Shown here: positions 50,167 through 60,858 of the stretch, in pieces
How positions within the stretch are numbered: the first letter of the stretch is position 1
Layout: each line of letters begins with the position of its first letter
DNA from: Shewanella fidelis ATCC BAA-318
Lineage (GTDB): Bacteria; Pseudomonadota; Gammaproteobacteria; Enterobacterales; Shewanellaceae
Assembly: GCF_000518605.1 (NCBI RefSeq)
Contig: NZ_KI912458.1
Span: 62,001 to 126,000, forward strand
Reading direction: 5' to 3'
DNA length: 64,000 nucleotides
Notes under the pieces: model-generated
What the model was told of the DNA's origin: nothing
Seen by the model: the letters and a program-made list of their open reading frames with translations, nothing else
The model's database searches: none
Program-made: the position numbers and the translations under genes

Positions 50167-51648
50167 ATGAATATTAACGCTCTCATTCAAAATTGTTTAG
50201 CGCAGCTACCAAGTGTCCCAACTCCGCAGCAGGCTAGGCGTAAGCTGGTGCTTGCCTATAGTGGTGGTGTGGATTCAGAGGTGTTGGCCTATGGTTTGGC
50301 GCAGTTCAACAATAGTCATAGCGGTTTTGAATGCTTGCTGGTGCATGTGCATCATGGCTTAAGTGCTAACGCAGATAGTTGGGCTAGCCACTGTCGTGCC
50401 CAAAGCACAAATTATGCGCTTGAGTGCAAAGTTAAACAGGTTAGCGTAAAGCGAGCACCGCGCTTAAGTATTGAGGCTGAAGCGCGACAGGTTCGTTATC
50501 AGGCACTACTTGAAGAGCTTAACGAAGATGATGTGTTGATCACCGCTCATCATCAAGATGATCAGTTAGAAACAGTATTGTTAGCACTTAAACGTGGTTT
50601 AGGGCCGAAAGGTCTAGCAGCAATGGGAAAAGTGCAACGACTACAGCAAAAGTATTGGTTGCTCCGCCCATTGCTGGACTATAGCAAAGAGCAAGTAGAG
50701 GCCTATGCGGCTAAGCACAACATCATTCACATCGAAGATGAAAGTAATTTTGATGATAAGTACGATCGTAACTTTTTACGCCTAGCCATCATTCCTAAGC
50801 TCAAACAGCGCTGGAGCGCGATTGCAACAACGGCTAGCCGCAGTGCTGAGCTATGCGCTTTACAACAGTCAGTACTTGATGAAGAGATCGCTGCTAAATT
50901 GCCTTTAGTCAAGCAGCAGTCCGCTAATGATTGGGTGTTAAAGCTCGATGTTTTAGCACAATACTCAGCAGCGTGGCAGTCGCTATTATTGCGCGGCTTT
51001 ATGGATGAGCATGGCTTTGCTCCGCCTTCTAAAGTGCAATGCGAGCAAATACTTGCCCAGTTACTAAGGGCAAAAGATGATGCCAAGGTTGAGATCCGCT
51101 TAGCCGATGTGGTAATTCGACGGTTTAAACAAGCAGGTTATTTTATTGCATTAAGCAGTGTAAAGAATAGTGCAGAGCCGCTTGCCCCAATTGAAATTAG
51201 CATTGAGCAATTAACCAGTGGCAAGTTACAGTTGCCGAGCGGGGAAAGCTTAACTGCCAGCTTGGTTGAGTTGACGCGTCGGCAAGGGGAAGAGCATAGT
51301 TCATTTGAACCTCAAGCGGATTCAGACCGAGTATTATGTCGATTACCACTCGCCTCTGAAAAGATCACCATAGTATATGCTTTACCCGGTAGTACACGCT
51401 GTCAGCCACATTATAGAAATAAAGGTCGTGAACTTAAGAAGCTGTGGCAAGAGTTACAACTGCCGCCATGGAAACGAGGCCGGGTACCATTATTGTGCTA
51501 CAACGGTGAACTCGTCGCTGCGATAGGCTATTGGGTGGAAAAACGCTTTTTGCTTGATGCGGGCTTTACAAAGCAGACGTCTGCACAAGCTGATTTACAC
51601 ACTGAAAACAGTGACACAAGCTTAGGTCTGAGTTTTCAGCTCAGTTAA
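50167..51648 (+). CDS. tilS: tRNA(Ile)-lysidine synthase TilS
   Basis: Converts C34 of tRNA-Ile(CAU) to lysidine, so that it reads AUA and accepts Ile; essential. The N-type ATP pyrophosphatase motif is SGGVDS at 32-37; HHQDDQLET is also present. It has 493 residues with the C-terminal domain. It follows dnaE by 18 bp. In E. coli and Vibrio accA lies between them; here it does not. Confidence 0.96.
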   Translation: MNINALIQNCLAQLPSVPTPQQARRKLVLAYSGGVDSEVLAYGLAQFNNSHSGFECLLVHVHHGLSANADSWASHCRAQSTNYALECKVKQVSVKRAPRLSIEAEARQVRYQALLEELNEDDVLITAHHQDDQLETVLLALKRGLGPKGLAAMGKVQRLQQKYWLLRPLLDYSKEQVEAYAAKHNIIHIEDESNFDDKYDRNFLRLAIIPKLKQRWSAIATTASRSAELCALQQSVLDEEIAAKLPLVKQQSANDWVLKLDVLAQYSAAWQSLLLRGFMDEHGFAPPSKVQCEQILAQLLRAKDDAKVEIRLADVVIRRFKQAGYFIALSSVKNSAEPLAPIEISIEQLTSGKLQLPSGESLTASLVELTRRQGEEHSSFEPQADSDRVLCRLPLASEKITIVYALPGSTRCQPHYRNKGRELKKLWQELQLPPWKRGRVPLLCYNGELVAAIGYWVEKRFLLDAGFTKQTSAQADLHTENSDTSLGLSFQLS

Positions 51649-51706
51649 TTGAATATCGATATGACTATCAAAATAGGCTGGCGCCCTTTGCTTTAGCTAT
51701 TGATGG

Positions 51707-52615
51707 TTAGTCTATTATTATCTTGTTAGCCTCTCGATTACTATCGGTTTGAAAGCACTGTCTGCCGGCAGCTTTGGCTTTGTAAAGCGCATTATCAGCT
51801 CGTGCATATAAGCTTTGTTCTGAGTCGTTAGTACGCCATTGCGCGATCCCCATACTGGTGCTGACTTGGTATTTTTCGAGGTAGTCATGGTTGGCGAGGG
51901 CATCTAAGATCCGTTGGCAAAGTAACGCTGCAACTTGGCTGTCAGCCTGCAATAAAATAGTGAATTCATCACCGCCAATTCTAAACGCCAAATCAGTGTC
52001 TCTGATGGTAGCATTGAGTAATTGTGCAAACTCAATGAGGGCGTTATCTCCCAGTTGATGCCCAAAATCATCATTGAGTTGTTTGAAGTTATCTAAATCT
52101 AATGCAATAAGGCTTAACGGTTGTTGGTTCCTTTCGGCGCGGGCGATCTCTTTTCTAAGGCTTTCACGATAGTAGTGTCGATTACCCAGTTTTGTCAGCG
52201 CATCATACATGGCTTGTTGTGACATTTCTTGATATTGCAGCGCATTAAATAGGGGTTGCAGTACTAATTTTTGTAGCTGGATTAGCCTTTGAGTTTGAGA
52301 CGGTACTAATGGCGCTTTTAACATATAGTTGATGGTAAATTGACGCTCAGCGAAGCTAAGTTTTTGCTCGATGGCGTAGCCTTGCTGTTGTCCCCAATGC
52401 AACAACTGACCTTTGTGTTCAAGGCAAATACCATAAAGCGGCAAGTGTTGCCCCATGATTTTTCCGAAACAGGCAAATACTGACCGTGGGTCAAGATGCT
52501 GATGCAGTTGCTGGATAATATCGACAAGATCAACCTCAGGTAGCGTCGCTATTCCTGCGCCCATAGGCTTACGGTATTCAATAGGCAGAGACTCGGTCGC
52601 TAAGCCAAATTCCAT
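51707..52615 (-). CDS. GGDEF-domain diguanylate cyclase
   Basis: Makes cyclic di-GMP. It has 302 residues. Residues about 1-130 form a soluble sensor-like region with no recognised family. The GGDEF domain starts near the DALTKLGNR segment (138-146) and holds an intact GGDEF at 214-218. The product-inhibition I-site RDTD (205-208) is five residues upstream, so the enzyme should be active and feedback-inhibited. No signal peptide or membrane helix is seen, so it is cytoplasmic. It is divergent from the antiporter gene. Confidence 0.93.
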   Translation of the reverse strand: MEFGLATESLPIEYRKPMGAGIATLPEVDLVDIIQQLHQHLDPRSVFACFGKIMGQHLPLYGICLEHKGQLLHWGQQQGYAIEQKLSFAERQFTINYMLKAPLVPSQTQRLIQLQKLVLQPLFNALQYQEMSQQAMYDALTKLGNRHYYRESLRKEIARAERNQQPLSLIALDLDNFKQLNDDFGHQLGDNALIEFAQLLNATIRDTDLAFRIGGDEFTILLQADSQVAALLCQRILDALANHDYLEKYQVSTSMGIAQWRTNDSEQSLYARADNALYKAKAAGRQCFQTDSNREANKIIID

Positions 52616-52820
52616 AGTTGTTTTCTCCCCGTATATCGCGCTACTGTTTTAACTGTGAGTTAACCTTAGTTGTAATAATTAAAAGCAAAAATCACGCCAT
52701 AGTTGAGGGTAATAATATTTGTCTTTATTTGTCATTAGGTTACTCTCTAGTTAACGATATGGAATAAAATAGTGTCGGCATTTTGACGAGTGCAGATTTA
52801 ACAAGGAGGACACAATACCG

Positions 52821-54770
52821 ATGGAACACAGCTTTTTGATCCAGATTTTGCTGATGTTGGTGATTGCCATTGTGTCTATCGCCATTTTGAGGCGAGCGGG
52901 GTTGCCTGCGATATTGGCTTATTTAATCACCGGGGTAATTAGCGGTCCGAGTGGTTTTCATTGGTTTACTCAACATCAAATGCAATCTGTTGCTGAGCTT
53001 GGGGTTGTTTTACTCATGTTTAGCTTAGGGCTTGAGTTTTCTTTGCCAAGGCTTTGGGCGATGCGTCGCACCGTGTTCGGTTTAGGTAGTGCCCAAGTGA
53101 TTGTGACAACGATTATAAGCATGGCAATCGCTTTACTGTGCAACTTAAGCGTTACCGAGTCAGTGGTTGTGGGATCAGCTATCGCTTTATCTTCTACTGC
53201 AATTGTACTTAAATTGCTTAATGAGCAGGGCTGGTTAAGACGGCGTCATGGTGAGCTATCGGTCAGTGTATTGTTATTCCAAGATATTGCAGTTGTGCCG
53301 CTACTCATTTTGCTGCCTTTGCTGGCCAGCGACGGTGAAGCATTATTGTGGAATGATGTGGTTTTTGCTCTATTCAAAGGGGTGTTAGCGTTTATCGCCT
53401 TGATGGCGTTTGGTAAATGGGCACTACCAAAACTGTTCGATGAAGTTGCCCGCTCTCGTTCAAATGAGCTCTTCGTTTTATCTACCTTAGTGGTTGCGCT
53501 GGTAACAGGTGCAATAACTCAGTGGTTAGGCTTATCTATGGCACTGGGCGCTTTTATGGCTGGTATGCTGCTGGGAGAAAGCCAGTACCGTCGCCAATTA
53601 GAAGCCGATATTAGACCATTTCGCGATCTACTTATGGGACTGTTCTTTATCTCTATCGGCATGCTACTCGACTTTGAGCTGGTGGCTCAATATTGGTGGC
53701 AGATCATCTTTATTCTTATCGCGGTGATCTTAGGTAAAGCCTTGGTGATTTTCGGTTTGCTTAAGATTGCTAAAGAGTCTTTTCGTTCCTCTGTCGCAAC
53801 AGCCCTAAGCTTGGCGCAAGTGGGCGAATTTAGTTTTGTGGTGTTGGCATTAGCAGTTAATTATCAGTTGTTAGACGGTAAAACCAGCACCACTTTAGTG
53901 ATGGTAGCAGTGCTGTCTATGGCATTAGCGCCATGGCTAGTTCGCCACAGTGTCGATATCGCCAGAATGTTACAAGGGCTTAAGCCTAAGGCGGATAATA
54001 AAGAGTCGCTTAATGTCACTGTTGACGCTAAAGAAGATTTAGTACTGATCTTAGGTTATGGCCGAGTTGGGCAAACGATTGCTAGATTTATGAAAACCGA
54101 AGCGATTCCGTACTTAGTGCTCGATCTTGATCCAACACGAGTCTCAGAGGCAAGAGCTGCAGGCGAGCCGGTATATTTTGGTGATGTGTCGAAAAGAAGT
54201 ATTTTAAAGCAGGCTAAAGTGCGTGACGCAAAGCTAATTGTGATCACCTTCAGCAGTGAGCGAATTTTAGAGGAAGTATTGCCTTTATGCCGTCAGTTAG
54301 CTCCAGACGCTAATATTTTGGTAAGAACGCGTGATGATTCAGGCATGGAAGCGCTAGAAGAGGCGGGTGCTAGCCAAGTGATCCCTGAAACCTTAGAAGG
54401 CAGTTTAATGTTGGTGTCGCAGGTCTTGTATCAATGTGGCGTACCATTAGCACGCATTTTAAAACGGCTTGAGATTGAGCGGCGTAACCATTACCAATAT
54501 TTACATGGCTTTTTCTCGGGTGCAGAAACCGACTTTACCCTTGAATTGCTGCACGCAGTGGCTTTGCCCAAGGGCTCCAATGCCGTTGGTCAAACCTTGG
54601 CAGATATTCCGTGGCAAAAATTAAAGGTGGAATTAAGAGCGGTAAGACGCGCTGGCGCCGAGGTTGAAAGTCCTGAGCTTGATTGGCAGATCAAGGCTGG
54701 AGATATCTTGATACTGCTTGGTAAACCAAGACGAATTGAAAAGGCTGAGATCTTTCTTTTGCAAGGTTGA
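52821..54770 (+). CDS. CPA2-family cation:proton antiporter (YbaL/KefB-like)
   Basis: An inner-membrane monovalent cation/proton antiporter of 649 residues. About 12 membrane segments occupy residues 1-385, with the CPA2 pattern (ALSSTAIVLKLL; GAFMAGMLLGES). A cytoplasmic TrkA-N (RCK) domain starts near 407 with the Rossmann loop GYGRVGQ, and a TrkA-C domain ends the chain (about 565-649). AAGGAGG precedes the ATG. Whether it moves K+ or Na+, and whether it is gated by glutathione like KefB, cannot be told. No KefF/KefG ancillary gene is adjacent. Confidence 0.92.
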   Translation: MEHSFLIQILLMLVIAIVSIAILRRAGLPAILAYLITGVISGPSGFHWFTQHQMQSVAELGVVLLMFSLGLEFSLPRLWAMRRTVFGLGSAQVIVTTIISMAIALLCNLSVTESVVVGSAIALSSTAIVLKLLNEQGWLRRRHGELSVSVLLFQDIAVVPLLILLPLLASDGEALLWNDVVFALFKGVLAFIALMAFGKWALPKLFDEVARSRSNELFVLSTLVVALVTGAITQWLGLSMALGAFMAGMLLGESQYRRQLEADIRPFRDLLMGLFFISIGMLLDFELVAQYWWQIIFILIAVILGKALVIFGLLKIAKESFRSSVATALSLAQVGEFSFVVLALAVNYQLLDGKTSTTLVMVAVLSMALAPWLVRHSVDIARMLQGLKPKADNKESLNVTVDAKEDLVLILGYGRVGQTIARFMKTEAIPYLVLDLDPTRVSEARAAGEPVYFGDVSKRSILKQAKVRDAKLIVITFSSERILEEVLPLCRQLAPDANILVRTRDDSGMEALEEAGASQVIPETLEGSLMLVSQVLYQCGVPLARILKRLEIERRNHYQYLHGFFSGAETDFTLELLHAVALPKGSNAVGQTLADIPWQKLKVELRAVRRAGAEVESPELDWQIKAGDILILLGKPRRIEKAEIFLLQG

Positions 54771-54807
54771 TAGCGCATAGACGACTCGAATTGACTAAGG
54801 AAAATTG

Positions 54808-55524
54808 ATGCACTACTTCATTTTAATTGTGTTAGCGCCTTTATTTATACTCCAAGGTAAACGAGTCAAGCGCTCAGCGCCAAGACTCGCTGAAGCACAA
54901 GGAGAAAGGGCTGGTCAGTCTGGGCAGGGAAAACCGTTTTCACTGCTGGTTTTTGGTGATTCTGCGGCAGCTGGAGTTGGGGTTGAGCATCAATCAAAGG
55001 CTTTACTTGGCGTTGTTAGCCAGTCTTTAGCTGAGCTTTATCAGGTTAATTGGCAGCTGTTGGCTAGATCCGGTTATAACACAGAAAAAGCACTGCGCAT
55101 GTTGCAAAAAGAATTGCTTGCAGCACCTGAGTTGCAACTTGACGCAGTCGTGGTTTCGTTAGGGGTTAACGATGTTTTAAGCCCATTATCGGCTAAAACT
55201 TGGATTAAGCAGCAGCGGATGTTAGTTGAGCTGTTAACGCAGCAAACAGGTTGTCAGAGGTTAATTATAACCCGAGTACCACCTATGGGAGACTTTCCGC
55301 TGTTGCCGCAGCCACTGCGTTGGTTTTTAGGTAAACGCAGCCAAGAGTTTAATCGGCACTTAGCTCGCTATGTTGCGAGTGAACCACGCTGTACTTTACT
55401 CGATTTTGGTGAGCAACTTGATAGCAAGGCTATGGCATCAGACGGCTTTCACCCTGGTGCTGTTATATATCAAGATTGGGGCAAAGCCGCTGCTAAAGCG
55501 ATATTGCAACATAAACAAGTTTAG
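54808..55524 (+). CDS. SGNH/GDSL-type hydrolase (lipase/esterase family)
   Basis: A 238-residue hydrolase. The catalytic Ser52 lies in VFGDSAAAGVG (block I), GVNDV is block III, and Asp212 and His215 lie in SDGFHPG (block V). A hydrophobic N-terminus (HYFILIVLAPLFIL) could be a signal anchor. ATG 54808 has AAGG upstream. It is in the same direction as the antiporter, 37 bp downstream, so possibly cotranscribed. It converges with a patatin-like phospholipase gene. Substrate unknown. Confidence 0.88.
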   Translation: MHYFILIVLAPLFILQGKRVKRSAPRLAEAQGERAGQSGQGKPFSLLVFGDSAAAGVGVEHQSKALLGVVSQSLAELYQVNWQLLARSGYNTEKALRMLQKELLAAPELQLDAVVVSLGVNDVLSPLSAKTWIKQQRMLVELLTQQTGCQRLIITRVPPMGDFPLLPQPLRWFLGKRSQEFNRHLARYVASEPRCTLLDFGEQLDSKAMASDGFHPGAVIYQDWGKAAAKAILQHKQV

Positions 55525-55526
55525 TG

Positions 55527-56651
55527 TCAGTTAATATCAAAGAAGCGTTTGATGTCATCAATTTGGCACATCGCATCTTGATAACCAAGCTCAATTAGCG
55601 AGCTGCAATATCCCTGCTCAAATAATAAATATGACACGATACTCGAATCTGAATGCTGGTTTATGCCAAGGGCTCTGAGCATCATTTTAATCGCAAAAGG
55701 CATATCATCAAAATAGCGCGACGCCATGGCGCTTAAATCTTCACTGGGCTTAATCACTAAGGTATCTATGCGTTTCAAGGCCAGCTGATTACGGCTTTCT
55801 TCTGGGATCAATTCAAGGGTGCTATTAATTCGCTCAAGCCTTTCAAGATCGCTATTTAAGGTGTCAGAGAAAATGGTATCGAGTAAATGACCTGCAATGG
55901 TTGCTGTTTTGGGATGATGGGCTAACTCTTTAGCTTGTACTTTATGTGGGCTTTCAAGATTTATCACCATAATTTTGTCAGCACCCAGATGAATTGGGCC
56001 ACTTAACGGCGCCAATTGATGTACTGAACCGTCGCCATAGTACTCTTGATTTACCCTTACTGATGGAAACACTAAAGGGATTGCTGCACTTGCTAATAAG
56101 TGGTCAGTATTAAGCCTGGTGCGCACGCCATGTCGTCTGGCTCTTTGCCAGTTATCAATGTGGGCATCTGCTTGAAAAAAGGTGACTGAGCGAGAGTTGT
56201 TATAACAAGATGTGTCTAGACTCACCGCTTCTAAGGCACCGTTATTAATGTTACGGTCTATGCGCTCGAAACTGATTAGATTATTAAGCAGTTGTCGCAG
56301 TGGATCACTATTGAATAAGCTGGCAGCACTATTAGATGCACTATTGCTTTGTAATCCTTTTAACGCCATTTTACTTAAGTGTTTTAATACGCCGCCAATG
56401 GAGGCATGGTAAACTTTTTTGGCATGAATATGGCGCCAAACCCATTCGAGTTTTCTTACGCCTAGGTGAAAGCATGAAGCATGGGTGGCTAATGACGTGG
56501 CATTAATTGCACCGGCTGAAGTGCCGCAGACGATTTTAAACGGAATACCATGGTTACGTGGGTAGAACTGTACAATCGCCTTAAGCACGCCAATTTGATA
56601 GGCTGCCCTAGCACCACCTCCGCCAAGTACTAACGCCGTTTTTTGTGGCAA
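55527..56651 (-). CDS. Patatin-like phospholipase
   Basis: A 374-residue acyl hydrolase with the Ser/Asp dyad. The oxyanion loop GGGGARAAYQ is at 10-19, the nucleophile Ser45 in GTSAG (43-47), and Asp207 in YGDGSVH. There is no signal peptide, so it is cytoplasmic. A C-terminal extension of about 120 residues follows the catalytic domain. It ends two bases from the SGNH hydrolase stop, tail-to-tail. Confidence 0.93.
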   Translation of the reverse strand: MPQKTALVLGGGGARAAYQIGVLKAIVQFYPRNHGIPFKIVCGTSAGAINATSLATHASCFHLGVRKLEWVWRHIHAKKVYHASIGGVLKHLSKMALKGLQSNSASNSAASLFNSDPLRQLLNNLISFERIDRNINNGALEAVSLDTSCYNNSRSVTFFQADAHIDNWQRARRHGVRTRLNTDHLLASAAIPLVFPSVRVNQEYYGDGSVHQLAPLSGPIHLGADKIMVINLESPHKVQAKELAHHPKTATIAGHLLDTIFSDTLNSDLERLERINSTLELIPEESRNQLALKRIDTLVIKPSEDLSAMASRYFDDMPFAIKMMLRALGINQHSDSSIVSYLLFEQGYCSSLIELGYQDAMCQIDDIKRFFDIN

Positions 56652-56796
56652 GTCGACGCTCCTTATCGTTTGAAAAATACAAGGTATTTATAATGTTGGT
56701 ATTAATTTCAGCATATGTGACTCCATAGGCTTGTTCAAGAAAAAAGCATAAATTTTATTGTGAAAAAAAGTGCGAGTTGAAACGTTAGCCATAAAA

Positions 56797-56823
56797 AAAC
56801 GCCGATACTAAGATCGGCGTTTT
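56797..56823 (-). terminator. Terminator of proS
   Basis: Stem ACGCCGAT/ATCGGCGT with a 6-base loop, A/T tracts on both sides. The T tract after the stem on the minus strand serves proS. Confidence 0.92.
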
Positions 56824-56842
56824 TAATTAAGTTATTGCTCGT

Positions 56843-58555
56843 TTAAGCTTGTTGTGCTTTTAAGAACTCAACGATTTGGTCTAGTGGAATATCTTGCTTC
56901 TCACCAGTACGACGGTTCTTGTATTCGAACATGCCGTTGTCGATGTTACGATCGCCAACAACCACTACATGCGGAATACCAACGAGTTCCATATCTGCAA
57001 ACATGACGCCTGGACGCTCTTTACGATCGTCAAACATCACTTCAATACCGGCATCGTTTAGGTCTTGATATAGTTTCTCTGCGATATCTTTAACGCGATG
57101 AGATTTGTGCATGTTCATTGGTAAAATACCAACAGTGAACGGCGCAATCGCATCTGGCCAGATAATACCGCGGTCGTCGTGGTTTTGCTCGATTGCGGCA
57201 GCCACCATACGGCTAACACCGACACCGTAGCAACCCATCAGCAAGGTTTGCGCTTTACCGTTTTGGTCAAGCACGCTAGCGTTCATTGCTTCTGAGTAGT
57301 TAGTGCCTAATTGGAAAATATGGCCAACTTCGATACCACGAAGCAGGGCGATAGTGCCTTTACCACATGGGCTAGGCTCACCTTCAATGATGTTACGTAG
57401 ATCGAATGCAGGTGCTTCTGGAAGATCGCGCTCCCAGTTGATGCCAAAGTAGTGTTTACCATCTTGGTTTGCACCAGCGCCGAAGTCGCTCATGATGCTC
57501 ACGCTATGGTCAACAAATACTGGCATGTTTAGACCTACAGGGCCAATAGAACCCGTGCCAGCACCTACTGCAGCACGAATAGCGGCTTCATCAGCAAATT
57601 CAAATGGTGCTAATACTGCATCTAGCTTTTCAGCTTTCACTTCGTTTAGTTCGTGGTCGCCACGGATAACGATAGCCACTAATGGCGCTTCTTCAGTTGC
57701 ACCCTTAACGATTAGTGTCTTAACGGTTTTTTCAATCGCAATACCGTGTTGTTCAACAAGTTCTGCAATAGTTTTTGCATTTGGTGTGTCAACTAATGTC
57801 ATTTCGCTGCTAGCAGCTTGACGAGTTTCAGTTGGCATTGGCGCTTCACATTTTTCAATGTTTGCTGCGTAATCACTTTCAGTTGAGTAAGCGATTAAGT
57901 CTTCACCACTGTTAGCCAATACGTGGAATTCATGAGATAAGCTACCGCCGATTGAGCCTGTATCAGCCATTACAGGGCGGAAAGCTAAACCTAGACGCTC
58001 AAGAATGTTGCAATACGCTTTGAACATTGCGTCATAAGTTTCATCCATGGTTTCTTGATCGATATGGAAAGAGTAGGCATCTTTCATCAAGAACTCACGT
58101 GAACGCATTACACCAAAACGTGGACGAACTTCGTCACGGAATTTGGTTTGAATTTGGTAAAGGTTTAGCGGTAATTGCTTATAAGAGCTGACTTCTTTAC
58201 GAATAATGTCTGTGATCACTTCTTCGTGAGTTGGACCAAGTACAAAGTCACGGTTGTGACGGTCTTGGAAACGAAGTAGTTCTGGGCCAAACTTTTCGAA
58301 GCGACCAGTTTCAACCCAAAGATCTGCAGGTTGAACCATAGGCATCAGAATTTCAACTGCGCCAGCTTTGTTCATCTCTTCACGAACAATAGCTTCGATT
58401 TTACGTAGAACACGTAAACCTGACGGCAACCAGCTGTATAAGCCTGATGCGTTACGACGGATCATACCCGCACGTAACATTAATTGATGACTAATGACTT
58501 CTGCATTGGCAGGAGTTTCTTTTTGAGTTGATAGCAGGTACTTGCTTACGCGCAT
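56843..58555 (-). CDS. proS: Prolyl-tRNA synthetase
   Basis: Class II synthetase of the bacterial (ProS type 1) form, 570 residues. It has the catalytic motifs 1-3 (motif 3 near [16 protein letters not shown]), an inserted YbaK-like editing domain (about 225-405) that hydrolyses Ala-tRNA-Pro, and a C-terminal anticodon-binding domain. In E. coli it neighbours trmO-rcsF; here two other genes separate them. Confidence 0.98.
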   Translation of the reverse strand: MRVSKYLLSTQKETPANAEVISHQLMLRAGMIRRNASGLYSWLPSGLRVLRKIEAIVREEMNKAGAVEILMPMVQPADLWVETGRFEKFGPELLRFQDRHNRDFVLGPTHEEVITDIIRKEVSSYKQLPLNLYQIQTKFRDEVRPRFGVMRSREFLMKDAYSFHIDQETMDETYDAMFKAYCNILERLGLAFRPVMADTGSIGGSLSHEFHVLANSGEDLIAYSTESDYAANIEKCEAPMPTETRQAASSEMTLVDTPNAKTIAELVEQHGIAIEKTVKTLIVKGATEEAPLVAIVIRGDHELNEVKAEKLDAVLAPFEFADEAAIRAAVGAGTGSIGPVGLNMPVFVDHSVSIMSDFGAGANQDGKHYFGINWERDLPEAPAFDLRNIIEGEPSPCGKGTIALLRGIEVGHIFQLGTNYSEAMNASVLDQNGKAQTLLMGCYGVGVSRMVAAAIEQNHDDRGIIWPDAIAPFTVGILPMNMHKSHRVKDIAEKLYQDLNDAGIEVMFDDRKERPGVMFADMELVGIPHVVVVGDRNIDNGMFEYKNRRTGEKQDIPLDQIVEFLKAQQA

Positions 58556-58963
58556 TACCGGTGTCCAAATTTGAGTTGAATGGGCGCTATTTTATCACTT
58601 GTAGAGGTTCTGTCACCTACGGATTGAGGCTATTTCCCTATTTTATTCGTTTTGCCTGTTTTTGAGGCCACGATAGCTGCTGCTAGTAGGCAAAGTTAAG
58701 GCTTCTTGGAACAAAGTTTTAGCTGTTCATTAAATATAGCTATTTGAATTTGTCAGCTTGAGCAGAAGTGAAATAGTCTTGAAAGAGTTTTGTAAAGGAA
58801 GAAATGTACAGCATAAAGAGTAGATATTACTTTTGTAGCTAATATTGTAGCAATATGTAACTATTTGTATGGTTTTAATTTAATCACGTTAATGTTGTTC
58901 TTTGTTGTAAAGAATCAGGGATGTTGTCGCATTAGCAAAATAAGCTCATATAAAGGATTAATT
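58556..58963. promoter_or_regulatory. Divergent intergenic region, proS/serine hydrolase
   Basis: About 400 bp, AT-rich, without a convincing gene, repeat or hairpin. It must contain the promoters of proS (leftward) and of the serine hydrolase. I see nothing else in it. Confidence 0.35.
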
Positions 58964-60841
58964 ATGAAGCGTGTTTTATTTACATTGATCGCAATCTTAT
59001 GGTCGCATCAATTGTTAGCAGAAACTCCGCAGCAAAAAGTTAAGATAGACACAACACCAACGACCTTATCTGAATTAAAGATAGCAATTAGTGACATTGT
59101 TGAAGCAGAACAGTTACCAGCTGTATCGATCGCTATGGTAGACAAAGATGGCCCTGTTTGGGTAGAGGCATTAGGGCTTGCCAATATCGCTAATCAAACT
59201 CCCGCAGACAGTGATACTCTATTTCGTATTGGCTCTACATCTAAAATGTTTGTCTCATTATCAATACTGAAATTGGTAGAAGAGGGAAAGTTATCTCTCG
59301 ATGATAAGCTTGCGGATTTGTTGCCAAATTTTGTTTTTACTAATCAATGGGAGGCATCAGATCCTGTTCGCGTGGTTCATTTATTAGAGCATACGACTGG
59401 TTGGGATGACATTCATATTGTTGAGTATGCACACAATGATCCTAAGCCTGCAACACTCAAACAAGGTTTGGATTATCACCCCCACTCTCGAGTTTCACGC
59501 TGGAAGCCGGGTAGTCGAATGGCTTATTGTAATGCAGGTCCTCCAGTTGCGGCTTTGATAGTTGAAAAGATCTCAGGGCAAGTTTTTGAAGATTATGTTG
59601 CTGATAATTTTTTTACACCTATAGGCGTGGAAACAATGACTTATTTTCAAACCGATGATGTTAAAAATAAAGGAGCGACGTTATATTCCAACGGAAAAGA
59701 GCAAGAGTATTGGCACATTATTATGCGTCCGTCAGGCTCGATTAATGCTTCAGCAAATGATATGGCAAAGCTGTTGAAATTTTTTATTAACAGGGGAAAT
59801 GTAGACGGTCAGGCTTTAATTTCAGCAGCTTCGTTTTCAAGAATGGAGCAGGTGACTTCAACTCCGGGGGCGCAAGCGGGCCAAACAGCCGGATATGGGT
59901 TGAGTAATTATACGACTCCTTACAAACAGTGGGTTTACCGTGGGCACGATGGCGGGGTAAATGGCGGTATTTCTAAACTCGAGTATTTGCCTGAAGCCAA
60001 TAAAGGCCATGTTGTGATGATAAACTCAGATAACGGCAAGGCAATGAATAAGATTGTCGGGCTTATTAGAGCGTTTGAAACTCAAGATTTGGCGATTAAG
60101 CAGATAAATGCAGACATGGACATCACTGAGTCAATGAAAAGGTTAGAAGGTTATTACTATCCTATTAACTCGCGCATGCAATTGACCCACTTTCTTGAGC
60201 GAGTGCTCAATATTTATAAATTTGAAATTCACGATAATAAACTTGTGCGCAGTAATCTTTTAGGTGGAGAACCTAAAGAATATTTCGCGGCATCAGAAGT
60301 GTTGTTTAAATCTACAGAGTCAGGTGAATTCAATCTTGCATTTGTTGAAGATCCTATAGCTGGACCAGTTTTCCATTCAGGTTCATCAGTCTATAAACCT
60401 GTAAGTGCAGTGGTCGTGTTTGGTCAATTTGCTGTCTTAGCGCTTTGGCTAGTCATAAATGTCAGCAGTTTACTTTATGCTCTTGTATGGGGTGTTCGTA
60501 AATTTATGGGTAGGCAAATTACCGGAAAATCACTGTTGATTAGATTGTGGCCTTTATTGGCCAGCTTATCTTTGTTGTATTTTATGGTGATGTTTCAGCT
60601 AGGTGGTGCTGATCCATTTAAATTGTTGGGTGCGGTTACTTACGTTTCTGTTGGTATTCTTATTTCAAGTATCACCTTCTTTGTGTTTGCGGTTCTAGGT
60701 GTGTATGTCGCGTTAACTGCAAAGGCAAGCGAGATGAATAAAGTGAATTATTGGTATTGCAGCCTAGCATCTTTTATTCATTTATTGGTTGGCTGCTATT
60801 TAGCTTGGTTTGGTATTATTGGCTTACAAACCTGGGCGTAG
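58964..60841 (+). CDS. Beta-lactamase-family serine hydrolase with C-terminal membrane domain
   Basis: A 625-residue class C beta-lactamase/DD-peptidase-fold hydrolase. It has an N-terminal signal peptide (about 1-19, ending LLAE). Catalytic motifs: Ser91-x-x-Lys94 (GSTSK), Tyr188 in YCNAG, and HDGGVNGG (His328) in place of KTG. After the catalytic domain and a small beta domain, four hydrophobic helices (about 480-625) anchor it in the inner membrane. ATG 58964 has AAAGGA upstream; the frame opens at 58865. The substrate is unknown, probably a peptide or ester in the periplasm. Confidence 0.9.
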   Translation: MKRVLFTLIAILWSHQLLAETPQQKVKIDTTPTTLSELKIAISDIVEAEQLPAVSIAMVDKDGPVWVEALGLANIANQTPADSDTLFRIGSTSKMFVSLSILKLVEEGKLSLDDKLADLLPNFVFTNQWEASDPVRVVHLLEHTTGWDDIHIVEYAHNDPKPATLKQGLDYHPHSRVSRWKPGSRMAYCNAGPPVAALIVEKISGQVFEDYVADNFFTPIGVETMTYFQTDDVKNKGATLYSNGKEQEYWHIIMRPSGSINASANDMAKLLKFFINRGNVDGQALISAASFSRMEQVTSTPGAQAGQTAGYGLSNYTTPYKQWVYRGHDGGVNGGISKLEYLPEANKGHVVMINSDNGKAMNKIVGLIRAFETQDLAIKQINADMDITESMKRLEGYYYPINSRMQLTHFLERVLNIYKFEIHDNKLVRSNLLGGEPKEYFAASEVLFKSTESGEFNLAFVEDPIAGPVFHSGSSVYKPVSAVVVFGQFAVLALWLVINVSSLLYALVWGVRKFMGRQITGKSLLIRLWPLLASLSLLYFMVMFQLGGADPFKLLGAVTYVSVGILISSITFFVFAVLGVYVALTAKASEMNKVNYWYCSLASFIHLLVGCYLAWFGIIGLQTWA

Positions 60842-60858
60842 TGGTTAGTTATAAATTT

